A DNA stretch of 64,000 nt, taken from the NCBI RefSeq assembly GCF_014638915.1, contig NZ_BMFQ01000001.1, positions 1,067,142-1,131,141 on the forward strand. Direction: 5' to 3'. The notes under the pieces were generated by a model, which worked only from the letters and a program-made list of their open reading frames with translations, did no database searches and was not told where the DNA came from. Below, in pieces: positions 28,781 through 38,070 of the stretch (within the stretch, counting starts at the first letter, position 1; every line of letters begins with the position of its first letter). The translations under genes were made by a program, and so were the position numbers. Source of the stretch: Xanthomarina arctica. GTDB taxonomy: Bacteria; Bacteroidota; Bacteroidia; Flavobacteriales; Flavobacteriaceae.

Positions 28781-29257
28781 ATGAAACATTTGTGCCTTTT
28801 ATTTGGTTTTTTATTGTTTGTTTCTTGCAATTATTTTGATGTCAAGAAAACAACATCAGATGCTATTTTAAATGAAGAATTAAAAACATTTAATTGGAGT
28901 GATGTAGACGATTATCCTTCTTTTGCATCTTGTAATGATGGTGTTTCAAAAGAAGAAAAAAAGCGCTGTTTTCAAAATACCTTAACAGTTATTATCAGCA
29001 ATAAAATTCAAAAAGATACCATTGTAGTATCTCAAAATATTGATGACACTATTTATATTAAGTTTCAAATTTCAGAAACTGGAAAATTGTCATTTATTGA
29101 AGCTAAAGTAGACTCTGTCACGCTCCGAGAAATCCCAAATATTAACGAGTTACTTGCAAATAGTTTGGATTCCTTGCCTACAATTTATCCTGCAATAAAA
29201 CGTGGACAGCAAGTAAAAACAGCTTTTACCTTACCAGTTATTATAAGAGTCAATTAA
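28781..29257 (+). CDS. Lipoprotein with TonB-like C-terminal module
   Basis: 158 residues from the ATG at 28781; a TTG nine codons upstream is less likely. A lipobox (LFVSC) follows a hydrophobic signal. The body resembles the C-terminal part of the M56 protein of the same operon: both carry a Cys followed after about 13 residues by a second Cys (YPSFASCND...KKRC versus VFPGCES...QKLC) and then the IYIKFQISETGKL / VYFKIDNQGNI strand. It looks like a detached paralogous module. Last gene of the operon. Confidence 0.8.
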   Translation: MKHLCLLFGFLLFVSCNYFDVKKTTSDAILNEELKTFNWSDVDDYPSFASCNDGVSKEEKKRCFQNTLTVIISNKIQKDTIVVSQNIDDTIYIKFQISETGKLSFIEAKVDSVTLREIPNINELLANSLDSLPTIYPAIKRGQQVKTAFTLPVIIRVN

Positions 29258-29267
29258 AATTTTCTAG

Positions 29268-30155
29268 CTACAAGTTAAATTTAAAGCCAACCGCGAAATC
29301 CACTGGAAAGTTTCCTTGATTTTCAGAAAATATGGCAAACAAGCTATTATAAGCAAGCGTTATATAGCCGTTTTTAGATACTTTAATATCACTACCTAAC
29401 CCAAAGCTAAATGGTGCATTAAAACCAGAACCGGATTGTTCTAAAGTGAGATATGATCCTGGGTTTTCAGGATCTTCATAAACTAAAACTTCATTGTAAA
29501 AGGTATAAGTGGCAAAAGTTGCGTTGGCGTAAACACTAAACGTTTCTTTATCGATAAAACGGAATCTATAGCCTAAAGCTAATTGTGTTGCAGAGTAATT
29601 GATATCGTCAGAATCCAAGGCTGTTCTTAAACTAAAATACCCTGCATGACGTTTAAATTTTCCATCGCTATAAATTTCGAGTTCGGCACCAAAAGAAGGA
29701 ACCAATGTGTTGCTAGGATTAGAAATAAAAGGCTGATTGGTGAAACCACCGAATGCTCCTAGTCGCAATTTTAATTTAGATTGCGGCTCGAAGTTGTAAC
29801 TTAAATCACTTGTAGAATTATAAACGTTTATATAATTTTTTAAACTTGGGAATGTAAATTTAACTTTTTCGGCTGTAAGACCATATTCTTGTGTTAAGCC
29901 ATTTAGAGTAGTTATATATTCTTGCTGATTTTTCCCGGTTTCAGAGTTTTTAGTATCTACCAATTCTATAATAGAGCCATCTGTAGTTCTAACAAAATAG
30001 CGAGACTTTCTTGTATTAGCTGTCCAAAGTAAATCTAAATTACCGCTAACTTCAGTTTTAAGTTCTAAGGTTTCACCATTTATTGTATAAGTTTCCTGTG
30101 CTTTAAGAGTTAAAAACGGTAGTAATAAACACAAAATAAGGACTATTCTTTTCAT
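29268..30155 (-). CDS. Outer membrane beta-barrel protein, uncharacterised
   Basis: 295 residues from the ATG at 30155, where the signal peptide (MKRIVLILCLLLPFLTLKAQ) begins; the upstream in-frame GTG at 30209 would add a non-hydrophobic extension. The C-terminal half shows alternating beta-strands typical of a porin-like barrel and ends in VDFAVGFKFNL, with a terminal hydrophobic residue. The N-terminal part has a small domain with TTDGSIIEL. Function unknown. It lies 53 bp after the GT2 gene in the same direction. Confidence 0.8.
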   Translation of the reverse strand: MKRIVLILCLLLPFLTLKAQETYTINGETLELKTEVSGNLDLLWTANTRKSRYFVRTTDGSIIELVDTKNSETGKNQQEYITTLNGLTQEYGLTAEKVKFTFPSLKNYINVYNSTSDLSYNFEPQSKLKLRLGAFGGFTNQPFISNPSNTLVPSFGAELEIYSDGKFKRHAGYFSLRTALDSDDINYSATQLALGYRFRFIDKETFSVYANATFATYTFYNEVLVYEDPENPGSYLTLEQSGSGFNAPFSFGLGSDIKVSKNGYITLAYNSLFAIFSENQGNFPVDFAVGFKFNL

Positions 30156-30208
30156 TGGATTTAGGATTTCAATTCTTGTAAATTTAGCAAAAATAAATGA
30201 TTTGCACA

Positions 30209-31333
30209 CTATTTTTTAAAGTCTCTATCTTTCCATTTGTAGCTTGAAAAAAGGGACAGACTGGCAATGTAAACGGTGAAAAAGGGGTACATAAAAGCAC
30301 TAATAAGATAACTTTTAAAAAGCCTTTTTTGATTAAAAAATATAGCAGTTTTAAAAAGCAAAATAAAATCAACAGACAGTTTTAAAATCAAAATAATTAA
30401 TAGAATTTTTAAATTTAAGGATATAATTATAGTTAATAATAAGGAAGAAATAGTAACAGCATTCATTAATAAAACCAGCAAACCTGTAAGCTTTCCAAAG
30501 GTGTTTTTATAATGTGTTGTTTTCGAAGCCCATCTCACTCTCTGCGATTTTAAACTTGAAAAATCCGGTTGTGGTTTGGTTAAAACAATGGCTTCTTTAG
30601 CTTTTAAAAATAATACAGAATCTCTGTGTTGTTCTATGGCTTTTTGTAATAAAAACACATCGTCTCCACTAGCTATTTCAGAATTACCGTCAAAACCATT
30701 TAGTTTTTTAAAGAACTCTTTTTTGTAGGCTAAATTGGCTCCATTACTTAAAAAAGGCCTTTTCAAGCCAAATCCACCAATAGTTGCTCCAATTAAACTC
30801 AAAAAGTCAAAGGCTTGAAATTTGTCTAAAAGCGTTTGAAGCCTATAATAGGCAACGGGACCAACAACCATGTTGCAATGGGTTTTGTTAATAAAGCTAT
30901 TGAAACATTCAAGCCACAAATTAGGTAGCAAACAATCGGCATCCGTGGTTATAATCCATTCGTGTTGTGCTGTTATAATGGCTGTTGAAATGGCATCCTT
31001 TTTTGGAGATTTTGAAGTTCTTTTATTCTGAATGATTTTGAAATTTATCTCAGTTGTATCAAGATAATTTCTAATGATTTCAACCGAAGTGTCTTCAGAT
31101 TCATCGTTGACAAAAATGAATTCAAAGTTTGAAGGTGTGTATTTTAGTTTAGAAATGGAATCTAATAATTCGGGTAGGTTTTCGGCTTCATTCCTAAAAG
31201 GAATAATCACTGAAAATTTGATTTTTTTTGATGTCTTTTCAAATTCAAAATCATCAACTTTATCAAAACCATAAATAAAACTTCCTATTAAAATAACATA
31301 TAAGAACGTGATGATAAGAAAAAAACCGATCAT
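30209..31333 (-). CDS. Family 2 glycosyltransferase, membrane-associated
   Basis: 374 residues. An N-terminal transmembrane helix, then a GT-A fold catalytic domain: FSVIIPFRNEAENLPELLDS, the DxD-type site TTDADC, the acceptor-side GDDVFLLQKA and QRVRW motif, followed by two to three C-terminal transmembrane helices. This is the layout of processive or lipid-acceptor GT2 enzymes. The start overlaps the end of the upstream UPF0104 gene by 4 bp. It probably transfers a sugar to a lipid or polyprenol-linked acceptor; donor and product are unknown. Confidence 0.9.
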   Translation of the reverse strand: MIGFFLIITFLYVILIGSFIYGFDKVDDFEFEKTSKKIKFSVIIPFRNEAENLPELLDSISKLKYTPSNFEFIFVNDESEDTSVEIIRNYLDTTEINFKIIQNKRTSKSPKKDAISTAIITAQHEWIITTDADCLLPNLWLECFNSFINKTHCNMVVGPVAYYRLQTLLDKFQAFDFLSLIGATIGGFGLKRPFLSNGANLAYKKEFFKKLNGFDGNSEIASGDDVFLLQKAIEQHRDSVLFLKAKEAIVLTKPQPDFSSLKSQRVRWASKTTHYKNTFGKLTGLLVLLMNAVTISSLLLTIIISLNLKILLIILILKLSVDFILLFKTAIFFNQKRLFKSYLISAFMYPFFTVYIASLSLFSSYKWKDRDFKK

Positions 31334-32301
31334 GATTCGACGTTTTTTGGAAGTTTAAAATTTAAAACATACACACTTCCAAGGATACTTGGAAATACAA
31401 AATTTAAAAGCCACATACAAGTTACGATACTTAAAGTAGTGAGTTCGTTAACGCCAATAATGGAGAATAAATAAACAGCAACACTTCCTTTGATAACCAC
31501 ATCGAAAATAAAAATTGATGGAATAATAGAAGCTAATAAATACATAGATGTTATAATAATCATAGCATTTTTATATGCTAATTCCGTCCCAAATAATTGT
31601 AATAAAAAGTAGAATTGAAATGAAAAAATTAGATATCTAAGAACTGAAAACATGAAGCAAAACAGATAGTTTTTGAATGGTATATTTTTAAAAAAGATTA
31701 TGACTTTTTCAATAGAAACACCTTTAACAGTGACTTCTTTTTTCTTCAAACCCAAAAAGATAACACTTGAAATTACTAATAAAACAGTTAAAAACCCGAA
31801 GCTATTAAGGTAATTGATGTCTATTTGATGTTTTGTTATAAATAAATATAAGCCAATACCTCCAAAAACAACAGTCACTAGCATTTGCATCATGTTTCCA
31901 AGGAAAGTTAGTAGGACTATTTTTTTTCTTAATTCTGAAGAAAAAAACATGGCTTTCGCTCCATATTCTCCAATACGGTTTGGGGTAAATACCGAAGCTG
32001 TTAAGGAACCTAAACTTTGTTGAAGCGCATTTTGAAATGATATTTTTTTGAAAATAAACACTAAATCTTGCCATTTTAAAATTTCCAATAACCAGTTAAA
32101 ACAACTTAAAATTATTAAAAAAGTGATGTTTTTTAAAGAAAATATCCTGTTTTCATGTAAAAAACGACTAAAAACCTTAAAATCTAATTGGTTGTTTGTG
32201 GTTAGTTTGAAATAAATAAAATAAAATGCACCAACTACCAAGCTTATTTTAAGAAGCACAAAAAAGAATTGTTTAGTTTTGTATGGTAAGGTTCTAAGCA
32301 T
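31330..32301 (-). CDS. UPF0104/lysylphosphatidylglycerol synthase TM region family protein
   Basis: 323 residues with about seven to eight transmembrane helices and the family signature TASVFTPNRIGEYGAKAMFF in a cytoplasmic loop near residue 105. This superfamily includes the flippase part of MprF and many uncharacterised proteins next to glycosyltransferases, suggesting a role in lipid or lipid-linked sugar translocation. It overlaps the GT2 gene by 4 bp, so the two are probably translated together. Confidence 0.88.
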   Translation of the reverse strand: MLRTLPYKTKQFFFVLLKISLVVGAFYFIYFKLTTNNQLDFKVFSRFLHENRIFSLKNITFLIILSCFNWLLEILKWQDLVFIFKKISFQNALQQSLGSLTASVFTPNRIGEYGAKAMFFSSELRKKIVLLTFLGNMMQMLVTVVFGGIGLYLFITKHQIDINYLNSFGFLTVLLVISSVIFLGLKKKEVTVKGVSIEKVIIFFKNIPFKNYLFCFMFSVLRYLIFSFQFYFLLQLFGTELAYKNAMIIITSMYLLASIIPSIFIFDVVIKGSVAVYLFSIIGVNELTTLSIVTCMWLLNFVFPSILGSVYVLNFKLPKNVES

Positions 32302-32349
32302 TTTTAGAATGACACATTTATTTGCCGCAAATTAAACAATATCCTTTAT

Positions 32350-32988
32350 ATGAACACATTTTTTATAAACTTCAAACAAGCTTCTGTTTCCATTGTTTTT
32401 CTCTTCCTTTCAATTTCAGGTTTTAGTCAAGCTGAAACTAGTAAATGGAAAGTGCAATTAGCAGTAGGTGTAAACAGTCCGAGTTCTAGTGGATTTATTC
32501 CCGGCCTGGAAGCAAACCCTATTAATTTTCCAACTATTAATTTAGGAGTTCAACACATGTTTAAAAGACAGTTTGGTGCTAAGTTAGATTTTGGCTACAA
32601 CAGGTTTTCTAATGAGAGTTCATCCCCATTTTTTAAAGTGAACTACACAAGAATAAACGCCCAGTTTATTTACGACCCAACACCAATAATAACCTTTTTG
32701 CCAATGGGTTTTGGGGTAGTAGCGCATGCTGGACCTGGTTTTAGCATGATAAAACCTTTGGGGGAATATGGGGCAAACAAAACATCCTATTTAAATGTTA
32801 TGGGTGGAATAGAATTTCATTATAGCATAACACAATTGTTAACTGTTTATTTGGACGGATCTTATATTTATGGAGTTAGTAGCGATTTCGATCCTGTTTC
32901 AGAAGGTTATGGCTCGTTTAACGGGAATTTATTAACAGCAACCATTGGTGTGTCTTATTCTTTAAGTGGTTGTTATTATTGCGATTAA
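32350..32988 (+). CDS. Outer membrane beta-barrel protein
   Basis: 212 residues. A signal peptide (about 1-27, ending SISGFSQ) precedes a small eight-stranded OmpW/OmpA-barrel-like domain with alternating aromatic strands ([26 protein letters not shown]) and a cysteine pair at the end (GCYYCD). Its stop overlaps the ruvC start (TAATG, 32986-32990). Function unknown. Confidence 0.8.
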   Translation: MNTFFINFKQASVSIVFLFLSISGFSQAETSKWKVQLAVGVNSPSSSGFIPGLEANPINFPTINLGVQHMFKRQFGAKLDFGYNRFSNESSSPFFKVNYTRINAQFIYDPTPIITFLPMGFGVVAHAGPGFSMIKPLGEYGANKTSYLNVMGGIEFHYSITQLLTVYLDGSYIYGVSSDFDPVSEGYGSFNGNLLTATIGVSYSLSGCYYCD

Positions 32989-33542
32989 TGAGCAAAGAAA
33001 AAATTATACTAGGTATTGATCCAGGAACAACCATTATGGGATTTGGTCTTATAAAAGTGGTTGGAAAGAACATGCAGTTTATGCAATTAAACGAATTGGA
33101 TTTAAAAAAATACGACGACCATTATTTAAAGCTGAAGCTTATTTTTGAGCGAACTATTGAGCTTATTGAAACGCATCATCCAGACGAAATTGCGATAGAA
33201 GCGCCTTTTTTTGGAAAGAATGTTCAAAGTATGCTTAAGTTAGGAAGAGCTCAAGGAGTTGCCATGGCTGCGGGTTTGAGTAGAGAAATTCCTATTACAG
33301 AATATGCGCCAAAAAAAATAAAAATGGCCATTACTGGAAATGGAAATGCTAGTAAAGAGCAAGTGGCCAAAATGCTTCAAAGTTTGTTAGGTATTAAAAC
33401 ACTTCCAAAAAATTTAGATTCTATGGATGGCTTAGCTGCTGCTGTTTGTCATTTCTACAACGAGGGCAGAATTGAGATTGGAAAAAGTTATTCTGGTTGG
33501 GCAAGTTTTGTGAAGCAGAATGAAGATCGGGTTAAGAAGTAA
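32988..33542 (+). CDS. ruvC: Crossover junction endodeoxyribonuclease RuvC
   Basis: 184 residues. RNase H-like fold with catalytic residues in [12 protein letters not shown] (Asp), [12 protein letters not shown] (Glu), and the C-terminal [14 protein letters not shown] (Asp). RuvC resolves Holliday junctions together with RuvAB. The ATG at 32988 overlaps the stop of the preceding barrel gene and is preferred to longer in-frame starts, since RuvC proteins begin just before this motif. Followed by hemW. Confidence 0.96.
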   Translation: MSKEKIILGIDPGTTIMGFGLIKVVGKNMQFMQLNELDLKKYDDHYLKLKLIFERTIELIETHHPDEIAIEAPFFGKNVQSMLKLGRAQGVAMAAGLSREIPITEYAPKKIKMAITGNGNASKEQVAKMLQSLLGIKTLPKNLDSMDGLAAAVCHFYNEGRIEIGKSYSGWASFVKQNEDRVKK

Positions 33543-33588
33543 GCAGTGGTCAGTGGCAGCTTACAGACTGCTAAATAATAAAAAAAGC

Positions 33589-34755
33589 ATGAAGAATATT
33601 ATGGAATCTGATCGTTCAGAAAAAAAAGAAAAAGCAGGAATCTACATCCACATCCCATTTTGCAAGCAAGCCTGTTTTTATTGCGACTTTCATTTTTCGA
33701 CATCATTAAAAAAGAAGGATGAATTAATTGAGGCCTTAGCTAAAGAGTTGGAACTCCGTAAAGATGAATTTGAAGGTCTAACAGTTAATACTATTTATTT
33801 TGGAGGAGGAACCCCAAGTTTATTAACGATTGATGAATTACGATTTTTGATTGCTGAAGTATATAGAAATTTTAAGGTTTCCGAAAATCCAGAAATTACT
33901 TTAGAAGCTAATCCAGACGATTTAAGTGATAATCAAATAATAGAACTTTCTAAATCTCCAATTAATCGTTTAAGTATAGGCATTCAATCTTTTTTTGAAG
34001 ACGATTTAAAATCTATGAATCGGGCACATTCTTCGGAAGAAGCAAAAAACTGTTTGTCCGTTGCAACCCGTTATTTCGATAATATTACCATCGATTTAAT
34101 TTACGGAATTCCAAACATGAGCTTGGGAAAATGGCATGAGAATCTTCAAATAGCTTTTGGGTATGGTGTAAACCATATTTCAAGTTATGCTTTAACAGTG
34201 GAGCCAAAAACAGCTTTAGATACCTTTATTAAAAATGGTAAGTATCCTGCAATGAATGATGAGTTGGCGCAACTTCATTTTAACCATTTAATGTCAGAAA
34301 CAGAAAAACAGGGTTTTATTCATTATGAGATTTCAAATTTTGGCAAACCAAATTATTTTTCTAAACACAATACAAGTTATTGGCAAGGTAAGCCCTATTT
34401 AGGGATTGGACCTTCGGCTCATTCATTTCATGGAAATACAAGAAGCTGGAATGTTTCAAACAATACCAAGTATATTAAAAGTATAAATGAGACTGTCTTG
34501 CCGTGTACTAAAGAAATTCTGACCGTTCAAGAGCAATATAACGAATATGTAATGACGGGTTTAAGGACTATTTGGGGGGTATCTCTGGAAAAAGTGGAAC
34601 AAGATTTTGGTGAAGATTATAAAACCTACCTTTTAGATCAGTCGAGGAAGCATTTGAATCAACAATTACTGAGGCTTGATAATGATAAATTGGTAGTTAC
34701 TTTAAAAGGGAAATTTTTAACAGATGGAATTGCTTCAGAGCTATTTATGATTTAG
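33589..34755 (+). CDS. hemW: Radical SAM heme chaperone HemW (coproporphyrinogen III oxidase-like)
   Basis: 388 residues. The radical SAM cysteines are in IPFCKQACFYCDFHF (CxxxCxxC), followed by FGGGTPSLL and the HemN-type C-terminal domain (YNEYVMTGLRTIWGV, DGIASELFMI). HemW-type proteins bind heme and act in its delivery; they lack the second-SAM features of true HemN. A second ATG at 33601 is nearly as good a start. The 47 bp between ruvC and this gene contain a CAGTGGTCAGTGGCAGC-like degenerate repeat. Confidence 0.92.
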   Translation: MKNIMESDRSEKKEKAGIYIHIPFCKQACFYCDFHFSTSLKKKDELIEALAKELELRKDEFEGLTVNTIYFGGGTPSLLTIDELRFLIAEVYRNFKVSENPEITLEANPDDLSDNQIIELSKSPINRLSIGIQSFFEDDLKSMNRAHSSEEAKNCLSVATRYFDNITIDLIYGIPNMSLGKWHENLQIAFGYGVNHISSYALTVEPKTALDTFIKNGKYPAMNDELAQLHFNHLMSETEKQGFIHYEISNFGKPNYFSKHNTSYWQGKPYLGIGPSAHSFHGNTRSWNVSNNTKYIKSINETVLPCTKEILTVQEQYNEYVMTGLRTIWGVSLEKVEQDFGEDYKTYLLDQSRKHLNQQLLRLDNDKLVVTLKGKFLTDGIASELFMI

Positions 34756-34801
34756 TATCTTTGAAATAATAACAGAAAATCATTCAATTAATACCCTTTT
34801 C

Positions 34802-35551
34802 ATGCTGGCAACCATTCAATACAATTCAAAAAAACACCAAATAGATTTATCGAAACCTTTAGATATTTCCATTCCATTAAGAGCATCAAAAAGCAATGTG
34901 AATGCTTGGTATTTAGAAGAACCTAAAATAGAGCCGGTAAAAGATGGCGAGTGGATTGCAAGTGTGGCAGAAGGAGCAGATGTTAATTTTAATAATATTT
35001 GGTTTAATCCGCATGCACATGGCACACATACCGAATGTGTTGGTCATATTACCGAAAAAGTACATTCTATCAATCAGCAATTAAAGCAGTTTTTCTTTTT
35101 GGCTGAAGTAATTACGGTTGCGCCAGAAAAAAAAGGAGACGATTTTGTTATTTCCAAAAAGCAAATTCAATTTGCCTTAGGGAATAAAAAACGTGATGCC
35201 GTTGTAATTAGAACAATCCCAAACACAACCGAAAAATTATCTCATCAATATTCTCATACTAATCCGCCATATTTATTATCGGAGGCAGCCATTTATTTAC
35301 GTGAAAAAGGCGTGAATCATTTATTAATAGATTTGCCAAGTGTGGATAAAGAAGAAGATAACGGGGAACTGTTGGCACATAACGCATTTTGGAATACAGC
35401 GGGAAGAAAAAGAATGGATGCTACCATTACCGAATTTATTTTTGTTCCAAATTCAGTGGAAGATGGTACGTACTTTTTAAACATACAAATTGCACCTTTT
35501 GAAAATGATGCTACGCCAAGTAAGCCAGTTTTATATGAAATTTTAGAGTAG
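34802..35551 (+). CDS. Cyclase family protein (kynurenine formamidase-like)
   Basis: 249 residues. The metal-binding motif FNPHAHGTHTECVGHI is visible near residue 75, with a second conserved part LLIDLPSVD and AHNAFWNTAG. Members are metal-dependent hydrolases including kynurenine formamidase, but many have unknown substrates. ATG at 34802. It follows hemW in the same direction. Confidence 0.85.
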   Translation: MLATIQYNSKKHQIDLSKPLDISIPLRASKSNVNAWYLEEPKIEPVKDGEWIASVAEGADVNFNNIWFNPHAHGTHTECVGHITEKVHSINQQLKQFFFLAEVITVAPEKKGDDFVISKKQIQFALGNKKRDAVVIRTIPNTTEKLSHQYSHTNPPYLLSEAAIYLREKGVNHLLIDLPSVDKEEDNGELLAHNAFWNTAGRKRMDATITEFIFVPNSVEDGTYFLNIQIAPFENDATPSKPVLYEILE

Positions 35552-35734
35552 ATTCAAATTTCTCTTACCCTGTTCAGAAATATCTTTTTTTCTGTTTTCG
35601 AATATTAATGGATTTTGATTTTTTATAAAAATACATTGACAATTAATAGAGCATACTTTTTATTTTTTTTTTATTTTGATGTTAACTTTTAATGGTTCCT
35701 TCCATTAAAGAGAGAACAATATAAATTGAAAATT

Positions 35735-36085
35735 ATGGAATCAGTAAAAGACACCCCAAAAGTAACTATCGTTAATGAAGGAAAAAACATAGCTGTAATT
35801 GCTTACATCACAATTATTGGATTAATTATAGCATTTGTTATGAATAATGAAAAGAAAAATCCTTTTGCTTCCTATCACATCAAACAATCTTTAGGGTTGG
35901 CTTTAACGGGTCTAGCTTTAGGAGTTATTGGTATGATTCCCATACTAGGATGGATTATTAATATTATAGGCATTTTTGTTTTGATTTATATGTGGATCAT
36001 GGGATTGGTCAATGCCATTAATGGAAATGAAAAACCAGTACCTATTTTGGGAAACAAATATTTAGAGTGGTTTAAAAATTTATAG
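35735..36085 (+). CDS. DUF4870 domain-containing membrane protein
   Basis: 116 residues from the ATG at 35735 (a TTG at 35726 is less likely). Contains three hydrophobic segments (IAVIAYITIIGLIIAFV; LGLALTGLALGVIGMI; IIGIFVLIYMWIMGLV) separated by the family motif KNPFASYHIKQSL. DUF4870 proteins are small membrane proteins of unknown function. The next gene starts 12 bp after it. Confidence 0.87.
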   Translation: MESVKDTPKVTIVNEGKNIAVIAYITIIGLIIAFVMNNEKKNPFASYHIKQSLGLALTGLALGVIGMIPILGWIINIIGIFVLIYMWIMGLVNAINGNEKPVPILGNKYLEWFKNL

Positions 36086-36097
36086 AATAACTTAATT

Positions 36098-36805
36098 ATG
36101 AAAACATACGTTTTAGTATTTCTCAGCTTTTTAGCATGCAATATATTTTATTCGCAGGCCCAGCCAAAAATTGAAGATTATTCTTTGGGAAGTTTAGATG
36201 TTAATGTCATGGTTATACCTTTTGGTATGGAAAATCCAATTAAAGTGGGAACCATGTCCAAGTCGGGAGACATTATATTAGACTTTTCAAAAGAGCTTCC
36301 TGACATTTCTAAGGAAGAAAAAGAAAGTGATTCATCAAAATTATGGTACACCCTATTTTCTCAATGCGAAAATCGCTTTGAAATAGTAGAAGAAAAAGAT
36401 AATATTTTTTCGTTTGATACAGGCGCATTATCACTTTGGACCAGTGATGAACGTTATGTAGGCGTGATTTTTACGGTATCAGATGAAAATTTGGTACCAT
36501 GGATTGAAGATCCAGCTTACATGGAACCAATTATGGCGTCTTATTTCGAATTGATTTATGTTGCTAAACCATTTCAATATAAAGGAAACTGTAATACAAC
36601 AAGAATGATGGAAGAGGGCGAAGAAGATGTAAAAATAGATTATACCTACAATCTAAATTTAAAAGCGGGTTTTAATTTTATAGAATACAGAATTGAAAGC
36701 ATCTATAAAACAGATCCAAATATCATGGCTTCTTTTCCAGACAAAATTTCCGTAACCTCTGTGGAAGGGATTCCAAATTGTAAATGGGTTGGGAAGTATT
36801 TTTAA
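36098..36805 (+). CDS. Hypothetical secreted protein
   Basis: 235 residues with a signal peptide (YVLVFLSFLACNIFYSQA). The mature part is acidic, with two Cys pairs and a region rich in Tyr/Phe. No family recognised. It begins 12 bp after the DUF4870 gene, and a hairpin (36831-36863) follows it. Confidence 0.75.
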   Translation: MKTYVLVFLSFLACNIFYSQAQPKIEDYSLGSLDVNVMVIPFGMENPIKVGTMSKSGDIILDFSKELPDISKEEKESDSSKLWYTLFSQCENRFEIVEEKDNIFSFDTGALSLWTSDERYVGVIFTVSDENLVPWIEDPAYMEPIMASYFELIYVAKPFQYKGNCNTTRMMEEGEEDVKIDYTYNLNLKAGFNFIEYRIESIYKTDPNIMASFPDKISVTSVEGIPNCKWVGKYF

Positions 36806-36830
36806 AATGACATAAAAATTTAGTATTTTT

Positions 36831-36864
36831 AAACACGTTCAAGCATTAAATTTGAACGTGTTTT
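36831..36864 (+). terminator. 12-bp stem hairpin ending three bases before the MmcQ start
   Basis: AAACACGTTCAA pairs with TTGAACGTGTTT around a 9-nt loop and is followed by T residues, so it could be a terminator for the preceding gene. It ends only about 3 bp before the ATG at 36867, so it could also hide that gene's ribosome-binding region. Confidence 0.55.
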
Positions 36865-36866
36865 CT

Positions 36867-37229
36867 ATGAATATCGAACAACTTCGCAATTATTGTTTAA
36901 GTAAAAAAGGAACCACTGAAGATTTTCCCTTTGATAAAGACACTCTAGTATTTAAAGTGCTTGGAAAAATGTTTGCTTTAATCGGACTTAAAAAATGGGA
37001 AGCAGGCGAGAAGGCTATTAACCTAAAATGCAACCCGGATTATGCGGAAGAACTTCGTGAAGAATACAGTAGCATTCGCGCAGGTTATCACATGAGCAAA
37101 AAACATTGGAATACTCTTTATATACATGAAGGGGAATTGCCTCCAAAATTTATTTGCGAACTAGTCGACCATTCCTATGATATGGTAGTAAAAGGCATGA
37201 CTAAAAAAATGCGTGATTCTCTTCAATAA
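36867..37229 (+). CDS. MmcQ/YjbR family DNA-binding protein
   Basis: 120 residues from the ATG at 36867. The YjbR/CyaY-like fold is suggested by LRNYCLSKKGTTEDFPFDKDTLVFKV, KMFALIGL, INLKCNPDYAEELREEY and YHMSKKHWNTLYI. A TTG five codons upstream is rejected because it falls in the hairpin. Small DNA-binding protein of unresolved role. Confidence 0.9.
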   Translation: MNIEQLRNYCLSKKGTTEDFPFDKDTLVFKVLGKMFALIGLKKWEAGEKAINLKCNPDYAEELREEYSSIRAGYHMSKKHWNTLYIHEGELPPKFICELVDHSYDMVVKGMTKKMRDSLQ

Positions 37230-37286
37230 AAACACTATTTTTGCAACTCAGAAATCTGACTTCTGAAATCAAAAATCTAACATCCC

Positions 37287-37865
37287 ATGAGTATATTACA
37301 AACATTACAAGAAAGAAGCAACAATACTTGCGAATTATGTACTTCTACCGATAGTTTAACACAATATACATTACCACCATCTTTAAACGAAAATGTAGAT
37401 AACAGTGTGTTGGTTTGTAAAAACTGTCTGGACCAAATTGAAGGTAATGCAGATATGGACGTAAATCATTGGAGATGTTTAAACGATTGTATGTGGAATG
37501 AAAATGTAGCAGTACAAATTCTTTCTTGGAGAATGTTACAAAGACTTCGTGCAGAAGGGTGGCCAAAAGATTTATTGGACATGATGTATTTAGATGATGA
37601 AGCCATGGCTTTAGCCAGAGCTACTGGAGAACATGAAGATGAAGCGAGCAAAATAATCCACAGAGATTTAAATGGTGTTATATTAGAAAACGGAGATTCG
37701 GTTGTGTTAATTAAAGACTTGAAAGTAAAAGGATCAAGTATGGTTGCTAAGCAGGGAACAGCTGTTAGAAACATTCGTTTAGACCACGAAAATGCAGAAT
37801 ATATAGAAGGAAAAGTAGATGGTCAGAATATTGTCATTATAACCAAGTATGTAAAGAAAACATAA
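37287..37865 (+). CDS. PhnA domain-containing (alkylphosphonate utilization-like) zinc-ribbon protein
   Basis: 192 residues. An N-terminal zinc ribbon (CELC at about 13, CKNC at about 46) and a C-terminal SH3-like PhnA domain (DLNGVILENGDSVVLIKDLKVKGSS to the end). The name derives from a phn operon link, but a direct phosphonate role is not established for this family. A TATTTTTG promoter box lies at 37236-37243, and a CAGAA...TTCTG repeat follows it. Confidence 0.9.
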   Translation: MSILQTLQERSNNTCELCTSTDSLTQYTLPPSLNENVDNSVLVCKNCLDQIEGNADMDVNHWRCLNDCMWNENVAVQILSWRMLQRLRAEGWPKDLLDMMYLDDEAMALARATGEHEDEASKIIHRDLNGVILENGDSVVLIKDLKVKGSSMVAKQGTAVRNIRLDHENAEYIEGKVDGQNIVIITKYVKKT

Positions 37866-38070
37866 TTTGTAAAATTCTTATTTACAAGTTGTTAAGAAAT
37901 GATTGTTGAAATTAAGTAGTTTGTCGGAAAAAGAAACACCTATCCTTACTTTAACTAATTCTTACGGGTTTTGTCGAGTATTTTATTTGTAAATCACTAA
38001 TCATTATATATTTACAGCATCGAACCTGATTAATAGCATAAACAGATAGATTAACTTAATTTATGTTATT

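Noticed and set aside
30184-30372. Minus-strand ORF at the GT2/barrel gap
   Set aside because: It overlaps the end of the GT2 gene in another frame and has no features of its own.
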